Source of the DNA: Acinetobacter pittii ANC 4050 | Lineage (GTDB): Bacteria > Pseudomonadota > Gammaproteobacteria > Pseudomonadales > Moraxellaceae | Direction: 5' to 3' | Assembly: GCF_000399685.1 (NCBI RefSeq) | Contig: NZ_KB976987.1 | Coordinates: 310,001 to 374,000 of the forward strand | DNA length: 64,000 nt | In this document: positions 7,780-14,669 of the stretch, in pieces | How positions within the stretch are numbered: the first letter of the stretch is position 1 | Layout: the number at the start of each line of letters is the position of its first letter | Notes under the pieces: generated by a model | The model's database searches: none | Seen by the model: only the letters and a program-made list of their open reading frames with translations | What the model was told of the DNA's origin: nothing | Position numbers and translations under genes: made by a program

Positions 7780-7812
7780 CCAAAAAAAGATGAATCTTAA
7801 AAGGAATTTTAT

Positions 7813-8994
7813 ATGAACAAGCCTATATGGATTATGGGTGCAACAACTTTAATTTTGTCAAATGCTGTATCAGCCTTAGACATTAACGGTTATTTCCGTA
7901 CAGGTATTGGAAGCAGTGACAATGGTCAAACACAAGAATGTTTTCAATTGACTGGAGCGCCGTCTAAATATCGTTTAGGCAACGAATGTGAGCAATATGG
8001 TGAATTAACAGCTAAACAGAATTTGATTAGTCTGAAAGACAATTCGACCATTTCAATCAATGGCATGCTACAGCTTTATAACCAATATGGAAAATCGCTG
8101 AGTTTCAGTGGTGAAGATGGATTTACCCGTTTAAACCAGATCTATCTGAATTGGGAAAATATTTCTTATTTAAACGGAGCCAATATCTGGGCAGGACGAC
8201 GTTACTATAATCGTAATGATATTAATATGTCTGACTTTTACTACTGGAACCAAAGTGCTACAGGTTTTGGTATAGATGATTATAAAATTAATGGATTATC
8301 TTTGAGTTATGCATTTTCAAGAAAAGATAATGTATTTCAAGAAAAATATATCAATCGTCATGATGTGACGGTGAAAGATATTGATATTAATAAAAATAAC
8401 AAACTTAATGTTGGGGTGTCTATTGTAGATACCGAACATACGGGTTGGGATTTTACGGTTCAAAATGTGACTACAAATGTATTTAATGGAAAGAATACGT
8501 TTGTGGTTCAGTACGGGGAAGGTTCCGGTACGGGCTTAAGTTATACGGGAAGTCCAGATGCTGACCGAGATGATTCATCATTCCGCGTTATTGATGTGAT
8601 AGATTGGGCTTCTGAAAATAAAAAGTTTAATGGTCAAACAGAACTTTTATATCAAAAGAATAAATTTAAAAATCAGGAAGATACCGAATGGTACTCTGTC
8701 GGTTCGCGTTTAGCTTATGTCGTTCAAGATCATTTTAAGATTTCTACCGAGGTTGGTTATGATCAAATTAAAGGTGGTGATCAAAACCGCAATTTGACGA
8801 AATTGACCATTGCCCCAACATGGTCTTTAAAAGGTACGGGTTTCTATGACCGACCGGAACTTCGTTTCTATTACACTTATGCTTTTTGGAACTCTGATGA
8901 GCAAAAACTACGAGATTCTTTAAATACAGACAGTGCATTTTATCAACTGAGTCACGGATCTAATTTTGGTGTTCAGTTAGAGCATTGGTGGTAA
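7813..8994 (+). CDS. LamB-family carbohydrate porin
   Basis: The 393-residue protein has a signal peptide (cleavage near VSA-LD) and ends in tryptophan (LEHWW), as outer-membrane barrels end in an aromatic. The early part, with GYFRTGIGSS, a Cys pair, SKYRLGNECEQYGEL and later AGRRYYNRND plus DFYYWN, follows the maltoporin (LamB) family. It likely forms a trimeric channel that admits the sugar used by this cluster. An AAAAGG RBS lies upstream. It is the last gene of the operon and is followed by a terminator. Confidence 0.85.
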   Translation: MNKPIWIMGATTLILSNAVSALDINGYFRTGIGSSDNGQTQECFQLTGAPSKYRLGNECEQYGELTAKQNLISLKDNSTISINGMLQLYNQYGKSLSFSGEDGFTRLNQIYLNWENISYLNGANIWAGRRYYNRNDINMSDFYYWNQSATGFGIDDYKINGLSLSYAFSRKDNVFQEKYINRHDVTVKDIDINKNNKLNVGVSIVDTEHTGWDFTVQNVTTNVFNGKNTFVVQYGEGSGTGLSYTGSPDADRDDSSFRVIDVIDWASENKKFNGQTELLYQKNKFKNQEDTEWYSVGSRLAYVVQDHFKISTEVGYDQIKGGDQNRNLTKLTIAPTWSLKGTGFYDRPELRFYYTYAFWNSDEQKLRDSLNTDSAFYQLSHGSNFGVQLEHWW

Positions 8995-9092
8995 TGTTCG
9001 TACCTTTTCCATAACTCTTCAATGAGGAGTTTACTTGACCATCATTTTAGCTGAGCGAGTGTGGGTACAATATTGTTATTAAAGTTAAATCA

Positions 9093-9120
9093 AAAACAGC
9101 CTTTCTAGGCTGTTTTATTT
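9093..9120 (+). terminator. Terminator after the LamB-type porin
   Basis: AAAACAGCCT (9093-9102) pairs with AGGCTGTTTT (9107-9116) around a 4-base loop and is followed by ATTT. It closes the sugar operon. Confidence 0.85.
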
Positions 9121-9190
9121 CCTTATAAATGCTGAGAGTGCAGAACATCACCTTATTTTATAAATAAAATAAATATATATATTAGAAAAC

Positions 9191-9218
9191 TTGATTAATT
9201 TTATTTTTCGTATATAAT
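9191..9218 (+). promoter_or_regulatory. Sigma-70-type promoter for the cold-shock gene
   Basis: TTGATT (9191-9196) and TATAAT (9213-9218) are separated by 16 bp. A start near 9225 would give a ~158-nt leader, typical of cold-shock mRNAs whose long 5' leaders control translation. Confidence 0.65.
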
Positions 9219-9238
9219 GAACATAACTAGAAAAAGTC

Positions 9239-9346
9239 ATGTTTGGTAAATCTTCTCTAAGTACCGCAGTATTAGTCATAATCCTTCGTTTTTTTCAGAT
9301 TTTCAGCTCCATTCTTTATTATTTCGATGTTACTCATAACCAATAA
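9239..9346 (+). CDS. Possible 35-aa leader ORF in the csp 5' leader
   Basis: An ATG at 9239 opens a 35-codon frame ending with TAA at 9344-9346 inside the predicted leader of the cold-shock gene. It encodes a hydrophobic peptide (STAVLVIILRFFQIFSSIL in the centre, ending in THNQ). The upstream AGAAAAAG is a poor RBS. It could be a regulatory leader peptide, a small membrane protein or chance. Nothing like it is recognised. Confidence 0.25.
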   Translation: MFGKSSLSTAVLVIILRFFQIFSSILYYFDVTHNQ

Positions 9347-9382
9347 AATGGTTTAAATTTTTTAAAAAAACTAGGATGTATT

Positions 9383-9598
9383 ATGTCTAATTCAAATATC
9401 ATGAAAGGTACTGTTAAGTGGTTTAACGAAGCTAAAGGTTTCGGTTTTATCCAACCAGAATCAGGACCAGACGTTTTTGCTCATTTTAGCGAAATCGCTA
9501 ACTCAGGTTTCAGAACGCTTGCTGAAGGTCAACGTGTTGAATTCAGTGTTGCACAAGGCCAAAAAGGCCCAAATGCTGTAAATATTGTTGCTCTATAA
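9383..9598 (+). CDS. CspA-family cold-shock protein
   Basis: At 71 residues it is one cold-shock domain. RNP1 is visible as KGFGFI (residues 18-23) and RNP2 as VFAHF (31-35), with the usual [10 protein letters not shown] opening after seven extra N-terminal residues. Such proteins bind single-stranded RNA and DNA and melt mRNA structure after temperature downshift or in growth transitions. The gene has its own promoter, a long leader and a terminator right behind it. Confidence 0.92.
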   Translation: MSNSNIMKGTVKWFNEAKGFGFIQPESGPDVFAHFSEIANSGFRTLAEGQRVEFSVAQGQKGPNAVNIVAL

Positions 9599-9620
9599 AT
9601 AATTATAAGCACTCATAAAT

Positions 9621-9645
9621 AAAAGCACTCACGAGTGCTTTTTAA
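9621..9645 (+). terminator. Terminator after the cold-shock gene
   Basis: AAAAGCACT (9621-9629) pairs with AGTGCTTTT (9634-9642) with a 4-base loop and a T-run. It separates the cold-shock gene from the small gene at 9700. Confidence 0.8.
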
Positions 9646-9699
9646 ATTGATTTTAAAGTTATTTTAAGATTATAAGTAAATTTTAAGTTAGGATATAAA

Positions 9700-9927
9700 T
9701 TGTTAAAAATAAATGATTTAATTGCAAAATCTAAAAATGGTACAGAAATTCTAGTGTCTTTAATTCCTCTAAATAGAATACAAAATACACGTGAAGGTTT
9801 TAAAACTGTTGAAGTTGGTAAAAGAGTTCTTCTTTCCTCTGGAGTTGAAGTTGATTTAAATCTAGATGGGCGTACCTTTTATGCGTCTGCAAATCAATTA
9901 TTTAAATTAGATTATAGAGTTAGTTAA
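9700..9927 (+). CDS. Small protein of unknown function (75 aa)
   Basis: The frame starts with TTG at 9700, supported by AGGA six bases upstream. The 75-residue product is soluble and mixed in charge, with LKINDLIAKSKNGTE at the start and a strand-like end (GRTFYASANQLFKLDYRVS). It has no signal peptide or membrane segment. No domain was recognised. It follows the csp terminator and shares the TTAGGATAT leader words with the next small gene, so the two may be related in expression. Confidence 0.5.
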   Translation: MLKINDLIAKSKNGTEILVSLIPLNRIQNTREGFKTVEVGKRVLLSSGVEVDLNLDGRTFYASANQLFKLDYRVS

Positions 9928-9995
9928 AACTCAACTTGCTATTGGATATTTCGGTAGATCCATTATTTCTGCCATAATTTTATTAGGATATCGTC

Positions 9996-10202
9996 ATGCT
10001 TAAACAAAATATCAGTGTTAAAGACCAGTTTGGAATTAAATACGTCATTCAGGCAACAGTAGATAATTATTTCGCTAATACTCAATGTTTTTCTAATTTG
10101 AAATACATTACAGTCGAAGGTGAAGATATACGCCCGGGTTTTGAAATGTTTTTTCAAAGCACTTTAAGTGGTAAAATTTTTAAAATTGATAAAATAAATT
10201 AA
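9996..10202 (+). CDS. Small protein of unknown function (68 aa)
   Basis: The ATG at 9996 follows TAGGATATCGTC, giving a plausible RBS. The 68-residue product is soluble, rich in aromatic and charged residues, and predicted to be beta-rich (YVIQATVDNYF, FQSTLSGKIFKIDKIN). No family was recognised. It lies 68 bp after the 75-aa gene, and the same AGGATAT word precedes both starts. It is the last gene before the distal repeat copy. Confidence 0.55.
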   Translation: MLKQNISVKDQFGIKYVIQATVDNYFANTQCFSNLKYITVEGEDIRPGFEMFFQSTLSGKIFKIDKIN

Positions 10203-10399
10203 TCTATCTTAACGCGGCAGGATAGAGTTCTAAGAATTTAATAATAAAGCGCAGGTGGTCAAAACCATACTAGCGCATTGCTAATTTTCAAACCCCTATA
10301 CCCTTAAAAAAACCAACTTTATAAACCCCTCTTAAACAATCAATTATTGATTATTTATCCTTACTTTTTAATGATCTATTTTAAAGCAAATATCATTTT

Positions 10400-10660
10400 G
10401 TGTGCTTGACTGCAATAAATGTGAAGCTTATCCTTTGCCTGCTGGCCACATTGCCAGCCGGCTTTGACAGGCTGCAAAATAACTCCCGCATCAGAGTCAT
10501 TCCTTCTGAGGAACAGTCTTGTGTGGTAGCTACTCGTTCCTTTCCCGTAGCGGTAGGACGGGAGAGGGACACCCTCGGGTGTGCTAGTTTGAGTTATTAC
10601 TAGTCTGTCAACCTTCTTCCGTTCTGCCACCATAATTTTCATGTCTGGCAGAACTCCCAA
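10400..10660. ncRNA. Candidate C4-like structured RNA, distal copy
   Basis: This copy is complete on the left. It repeats the four stems of the proximal copy: CCCGT (10544-10548) with ACGGG (10558-10562); ACACC (10569-10573) with GGTGT (10578-10582); CTAGT (10584-10588) with ACTAG (10599-10603); and GTTCTGCCA (10621-10629) with TGGCAGAAC (10646-10654). Upstream it adds GCTGGC/GCCAGC around 10441-10458 and further pairing words. Stems are kept while loops vary, which supports RNA function. Family assignment and outer boundaries are uncertain. Confidence 0.5.
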
Positions 10661-11470
10661 TAAAAAGGAGTTGGCTTTGCACATTCTTAAATTCTTGGCA
10701 GCCTTTGCCAAAAGCTATAACGACACAACTTAAATCATGTTTATCAGCTTGATGACCTTTAGGGTTTTCAGGCTTTAAGTCATTACGGCTCAAAAAACTT
10801 GCATCAACAATAAAACTTGAGATGTGCCAAGCACAGTCTTACGGCTTTGCTATGCCTTTTTTCTCCCAAAGAAGTATCTCATTTAGAAACAACAAGAATT
10901 TATAACGGTAAAAATATGCTACATTCAGATCTTCCGTTTCGTGCTTTAAGTGTGCTTCACACATCCCGATATCTTTTTAATAACTACGGTTTTCATAAAG
11001 TCGGAGTGGACCGCATTCTTGAATCTTCAAAAACTTCAAAAGCAACTTTTTATAATTATTTACATTCAAAAGAACGCCTCATTGAAATGAGTCTAACCTT
11101 TCAAAAAGATGGGCTTAAACATGAAGTGCTTTCAATTATCTATGTTCAAAAAGATTTAACGCTGTTTGAAAAGCTTCGCAAACTTTACTTTTTACATGCA
11201 GATTTAGACGGGCTCTATCATTTGCCATTTAAAGCTATTTTCGAGATAGCGAAAACCCATCCGAAGGCGTATCAGGTCGTAATTGACTATCGAAACTGGT
11301 TTATCAATGAAATCTACCATTTGCTTTTAACGAGCCATCCAAATGTTTCAAAACAAGATGCACACATGTTTTTGTTTACGATTGATGGGGCGATGGTACA
11401 GCTTTTAGATCCAAACAAACCAGATGAAAGGGAGAGGTTATTAGAGTATTTTTTTATACAGTTTATTTAA
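10537..11470 (+). repeat. Direct repeat, distal copy (structured RNA region + tetR)
   Basis: This is the counterpart of 1-934 in the same orientation, about 10.5 kb away. Copies this long and similar are substrates for homologous recombination that would delete or amplify the sugar cluster and cold-shock gene between them. Here the 3' tail follows the tetR gene directly, so this copy represents the intact arrangement. Confidence 0.9.
10916..11470 (+). CDS. TetR/AcrR-family transcriptional regulator, copy 2
   Basis: A 184-residue TetR-type protein, about 92% identical to copy 1. The DNA-binding half is almost unchanged between the copies (P2L, K23N and one F-to-L change). The stretch around residues 138-143 (TSHPNVS here, TTNENAA there) is the most diverged, so the two could recognise the same site but answer different ligands. 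The ATG at 10916 corresponds to the start chosen for copy 1; upstream in-frame codons belong to the repeated untranslated region. It lies convergent to a dehydratase gene, with the repeat tail between them. Confidence 0.85.
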   Translation: MLHSDLPFRALSVLHTSRYLFNNYGFHKVGVDRILESSKTSKATFYNYLHSKERLIEMSLTFQKDGLKHEVLSIIYVQKDLTLFEKLRKLYFLHADLDGLYHLPFKAIFEIAKTHPKAYQVVIDYRNWFINEIYHLLLTSHPNVSKQDAHMFLFTIDGAMVQLLDPNKPDERERLLEYFFIQFI

Positions 11471-11560
11471 AGTATGAGGTGAATAAGTTGGGAAACTAGC
11501 GTATGCAGTGCCTATCTATAACGCTTTAACTGACCTCATAGATAGGCTCCAACTTTTATT
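11461..11560 (+). repeat. 3' tail of the tetR repeat, in place
   Basis: It starts at the tetR stop and matches 3123-3232. CCTATCTAT (11511-11519) pairs with ATAGATAGG (11538-11546) around the conserved loop ACGCTTTAACTG. The stem is one or two pairs longer than in the displaced copy. The end of the tail runs into the dehydratase gene. Confidence 0.8.
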
Positions 11561-12527
11561 AAGCAGATAAAAACTCTACATATTTAGAAATATCGACGTT
11601 CCCACCACTAATAATGACACCTATACGTTTACCTTTTAACTCATGTTTTAAATTACGTGCAGCAGCAAAGCCGAGACATCCTGTCGGTTCAACGACCATC
11701 TTCATTCTCTCTGCAAAGAACTTCATTGAAGTAACAAGGTCTTCGTCAGTTACAGTCAAAATGTCATCTACATTCTTTTGAATAATAGGAAATGTTAATT
11801 TGCCTAAATATTGCGTTTGAGCACCATCGGCAATCGTTTGCGGTGTATCAATATGAACAATTTCTCCTTTTCTAAAAGACATCTGTCCATCATTTCCTAG
11901 GGCAGGTTCAACACCATATATTTTACAGTTAGGCGAGAGCTGACGAGCAGAGAGGGCAGAACCAGCCAATAAACCGCCACCACCTAAACATACGAATAGG
12001 TAATCCAACTCACCTACTTCTTCAAATAATTCTTTTGCAGCCGTTCCTTGACCCGCAATTACATGTGGGTGGTCATAAGATGGAATTAAGGTTAGGCCAT
12101 TTTTTTCAGCGATTTCTTTTCCAATTTTTTCCCGATCTTCTGTATAACGGTCAAATTCAACAATATCCCCGCCGTATTCTCGCGTTGCTGTCATTTTTGC
12201 AGCAGGAGCATCTTTGGGCATGATGATTGTGGCGGGAATACTAAGAATTTTTGCTGAAAGTGCAATCGCTTGTGCATGGTTTCCCGAAGAGAAAGCAACC
12301 ACGCCCGCTTTTCTTTGAGCCTCATTGAATTGCAAAAGTGCATTCATTGCGCCACGAAATTTGAAAGCACCAACACGTTGAAAATTCTCACATTTAAAGA
12401 ATACTTCTGCTTTAAATTCATTGTTAACAGTACGTGAAGTTAAAACAGGAGTCTTATTTGCAAAACCTTTTATGCGTTCAGCAGCGGCTGCGACATCTTC
12501 ATAAGTTGGAAGGGTTAAATTTTTCAT
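11559..12527 (-). CDS. PLP-dependent serine/threonine (threo-3-hydroxyaspartate) dehydratase
   Basis: This 322-residue fold-type II PLP enzyme has the Schiff-base lysine in GAFKFRGA near residue 57, substrate-binding SSGNHAQA near 80, and a glycine loop CLGGGGLLAG near 182. It lacks the C-terminal regulatory domain of biosynthetic IlvA. It resembles serine/threonine ammonia-lyases, threo-3-hydroxyaspartate dehydratases and bacterial serine racemases; the sequence alone does not decide among these. It is divergent from a YheO/DauR-like regulator with repeated sites between, so regulated catabolism of a hydroxy-amino acid is likely. Confidence 0.85.
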   Translation of the reverse strand: MKNLTLPTYEDVAAAAERIKGFANKTPVLTSRTVNNEFKAEVFFKCENFQRVGAFKFRGAMNALLQFNEAQRKAGVVAFSSGNHAQAIALSAKILSIPATIIMPKDAPAAKMTATREYGGDIVEFDRYTEDREKIGKEIAEKNGLTLIPSYDHPHVIAGQGTAAKELFEEVGELDYLFVCLGGGGLLAGSALSARQLSPNCKIYGVEPALGNDGQMSFRKGEIVHIDTPQTIADGAQTQYLGKLTFPIIQKNVDDILTVTDEDLVTSMKFFAERMKMVVEPTGCLGFAAARNLKHELKGKRIGVIISGGNVDISKYVEFLSA

Positions 12528-12611
12528 AATTAAACCTAATTCTATTCAATGTTTTTGAGTTCAAGATTCCGTATTGCGCAAGGAATACACTAAATATTAA
12601 CCTTTTTAGAT

Positions 12612-12718
12612 AAAGTATATACTTTTGGATAAAATGTCTAATTTTATTTTCTAATGGGATAACAATGGGATATAAGATTTTGATTTACATTAAGTTTAAA
12701 ATTAGATAAAAAGTCTAA
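12612..12718. promoter_or_regulatory. Repeated GATAAA/GTCTAA motifs between dehydratase and regulator
   Basis: AAAGTATATACTTT (12612-12625) is a perfect 14-bp palindrome. GGATAAAATGTCTAA (12627-12641) and TTAGATAAAAAGTCTAA (12702-12718) are near-copies of one motif; the latter has TTAGA/TCTAA arms. They lie between divergent genes and are candidate sites for the YheO-like regulator. Confidence 0.45.
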
Positions 12719-12781
12719 ATTACTATTGCATGCTTTACACTCGAGTTTGAAATAGTAAGCAAGTCATTTGGAGGAAATACA

Positions 12782-13405
12782 TTGGACAATCGTGATAAAC
12801 ATTTACTCACTCAACTCGATACTATCGCGAAGGGGTTAAGTGAAACGCTATTTCCTTTTTGCGAAGTTGTTGTCCATGACTTAACAAATCCTGAGCATGC
12901 CATACTCTCAATACACAATAATTTATCAGGCCGAAAAGTTGGTGATCCGGCAACTGAGTTAGGGCTGGCTAGAATCATGTCTCCAGAATTTCCAAATCTT
13001 ATTTCAAACTATGCAAACCAATTTGCTGATGGTCGCCCTGCAAAAAGTACTTCTATTGGTATTAAAGATGAAGAGGGGCAGTATGTGGCCGCTTTATGTA
13101 TGAATATTGATTTAACCCTATTTCGGGGAATGCAAAGCGCTTTAGAACAGTTTGCTAAAATTGAAACTGATAACATTGTTGAAAATTTGGAGCCGAAAGG
13201 TACTGAAGCAATTCGGAAATATATCGATCAATTTGCTTCAAAACATGCCACTACACCACGCATGTTAAAACTTAATGAGCGGAAACAATTAATACATGAG
13301 TTAAAAAATAATGGTTTATTAGATATTAAAAAGGCTGTCGAGACAGTTGCACAACATTTAGGTATATCAAGAGCAAGTGCCTATTTGTATGTGAAGGAAA
13401 CTTAA
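12782..13405 (+). CDS. YheO/DauR-like PAS-domain transcriptional regulator
   Basis: The 207-residue protein has an N-terminal YheO-like PAS domain (residues about 10-120; GIKDEEGQYVAALCMNID) and a C-terminal helix-turn-helix at about 155-205 ending in HLGISRASAYLYVKE. DauR, of the same architecture, controls D-arginine catabolism; other members control amino-acid degradation genes. The start is TTG at 12782, supported by GGAGG nine bases upstream. It is divergent from the dehydratase and most likely controls it; the inducer is unknown. Confidence 0.8.
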   Translation: MDNRDKHLLTQLDTIAKGLSETLFPFCEVVVHDLTNPEHAILSIHNNLSGRKVGDPATELGLARIMSPEFPNLISNYANQFADGRPAKSTSIGIKDEEGQYVAALCMNIDLTLFRGMQSALEQFAKIETDNIVENLEPKGTEAIRKYIDQFASKHATTPRMLKLNERKQLIHELKNNGLLDIKKAVETVAQHLGISRASAYLYVKET

Positions 13406-13524
13406 AAGTTTTATCTTATTCATCAAAAAACAACTTGTTTATTTAACATGACTCATTTAAATAATTGAATGAATAGGAACGCGCAAGCATCTCTATAGCT
13501 TGATCTAGTTTAGGAGGTCGTTAT

Positions 13525-13764
13525 TTGAAGTTATTTATTATTATATTTATTGCGATTTTTTCCAGTATCGGACTGATTTGTTTAATTGCTCTGCTTAGAA
13601 ATTTAAAAAATTATTCACCATCTGGTGAGCATGATCATTCATCTTCTTCAACGCATCATTTTCACGATAACAGTGCTAGCCATCATCATAGTACTAACCA
13701 TTCAAATGATTGTTCGTCATCTTCAGACTCAGGTAGCTGTGATAGCGGTGGTGGCGGAGATTAA
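13525..13764 (+). CDS. Small single-span membrane protein with His/Ser-rich tail
   Basis: The 79-residue protein begins with a strong membrane segment (residues 3-25) and continues as a low-complexity tail rich in His, Ser and Asp that contains two Cys and ends in SGGGGD. The tail could bind metals such as zinc or nickel, and glycine-rich ends of this kind occur on several bacterial membrane proteins. The start is TTG at 13525, with a near-perfect AGGAGGT seven bases upstream. It stands alone between a regulator and a convergent pirin gene. Function is unknown. Confidence 0.7.
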   Translation: MKLFIIIFIAIFSSIGLICLIALLRNLKNYSPSGEHDHSSSSTHHFHDNSASHHHSTNHSNDCSSSSDSGSCDSGGGGD

Positions 13765-13768
13765 AAAA

Positions 13769-13789
13769 AGCCCTTTTATGCAAAGGGCT
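13769..13789 (-). terminator. Terminator after the pirin gene
   Basis: AGCCCTTT (13769-13776) pairs with AAAGGGCT (13782-13789). On the minus strand the stem is followed by a run of seven T, right after the pirin stop. Confidence 0.8.
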
Positions 13790-13798
13790 GTTGGTGAT

Positions 13799-14485
13799 TT
13801 AAGGCAAATCAAACCAGATAAATTGACTGTCTTCAGTTGCTTGAATGGTCGCTTTGTCTTCACAAACTAGAGCATCACCGGCTTTAACTTCTTGATCGCC
13901 AATGCGAACTACACCTGAAATCACGTGCACATAGTTCACTTTTTTAACCGTATCGACAGTTAACTCATGGCCTTTTTCCAATACAGCGGACTTTACTTCT
14001 GCATCTTGGCGAATATGCATTGGTGCATTTGCATCAGGCCCTGCAATTAAATGCCATTTGTTTGGCTCTTTACGTGGGTCCAAATTAATTTGTTGATAAT
14101 TTGGCTCGGCATCTCTTTCATTTGGAATAATCCAGATCTGTAATAAATGTACAGGCGTATCAGTGTTGTTGATTTCACTGTGGGCAACACCTGTGCCGGC
14201 GCTCATAAGTTGCCATTCACCCGCTTTAATCTGGCCTTCATTTCCCATCGTGTCGCGGTGTGAAATGGCACCATCTAACACACAGGTTAAGATTTCCATA
14301 TTGTCATGTGAGTGCGTACCAAAACCATTATGCGCATCAATCTGGTCGTCATTAATTACGCGTAGAGCGCTTACACCCATATATTTAGGGTCGTACCAGC
14401 TACCAAATGAAAAGCTATGATAAGACTCTAACCAGCCTGCTTTTACATGACCTCGATCTTCACTACGATGTAGATAAGCATTCAT
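13799..14485 (-). CDS. Pirin-family bicupin (YhhW-like)
   Basis: This 228-residue bicupin has the pirin metal site in the N-terminal half: GFGTHSHDNMEIL (residues about 55-67) supplies two His, and GTGVAHSE near 99-106 a third. YhhW and related pirins are iron-containing and some oxidise quercetin; others act as redox-sensitive cofactors. The physiological substrate here cannot be read. The gene is monocistronic, with a terminator behind it. The ATG at 14485 is followed directly by the conserved LHRSEDRGHV opening. Confidence 0.85.
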   Translation of the reverse strand: MNAYLHRSEDRGHVKAGWLESYHSFSFGSWYDPKYMGVSALRVINDDQIDAHNGFGTHSHDNMEILTCVLDGAISHRDTMGNEGQIKAGEWQLMSAGTGVAHSEINNTDTPVHLLQIWIIPNERDAEPNYQQINLDPRKEPNKWHLIAGPDANAPMHIRQDAEVKSAVLEKGHELTVDTVKKVNYVHVISGVVRIGDQEVKAGDALVCEDKATIQATEDSQFIWFDLP

Positions 14486-14632
14486 GACCTAATCTCCCAA
14501 ATTTTTATTTATCTCTTGAGAAATATCTTAATGTTCTATGAAGGGCGAAAAAATAGGTTAACTGCAACATGTCGTTGCATAATTGATATGATTATAGAGT
14601 TCTTTACTCATATATTTTTAAGAATAAAAAAA

Positions 14633-14651
14633 ACCTGCCATGAAGGCAGGT
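14633..14651 (-). terminator. Terminator after the L,D-transpeptidase gene
   Basis: ACCTGCC (14633-14639) pairs with GGCAGGT (14645-14651). On the minus strand it is followed by eight T. It lies 19 bases beyond the stop codon. Confidence 0.85.
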
Positions 14652-14669
14652 CTTTAATGGAACTATTAA

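Noticed and set aside
10376..10711. 111-codon minus-strand ORF across the distal RNA element
   Set aside because: It spans the hairpin cluster, has no RBS and has no counterpart of the same extent in the other copy.
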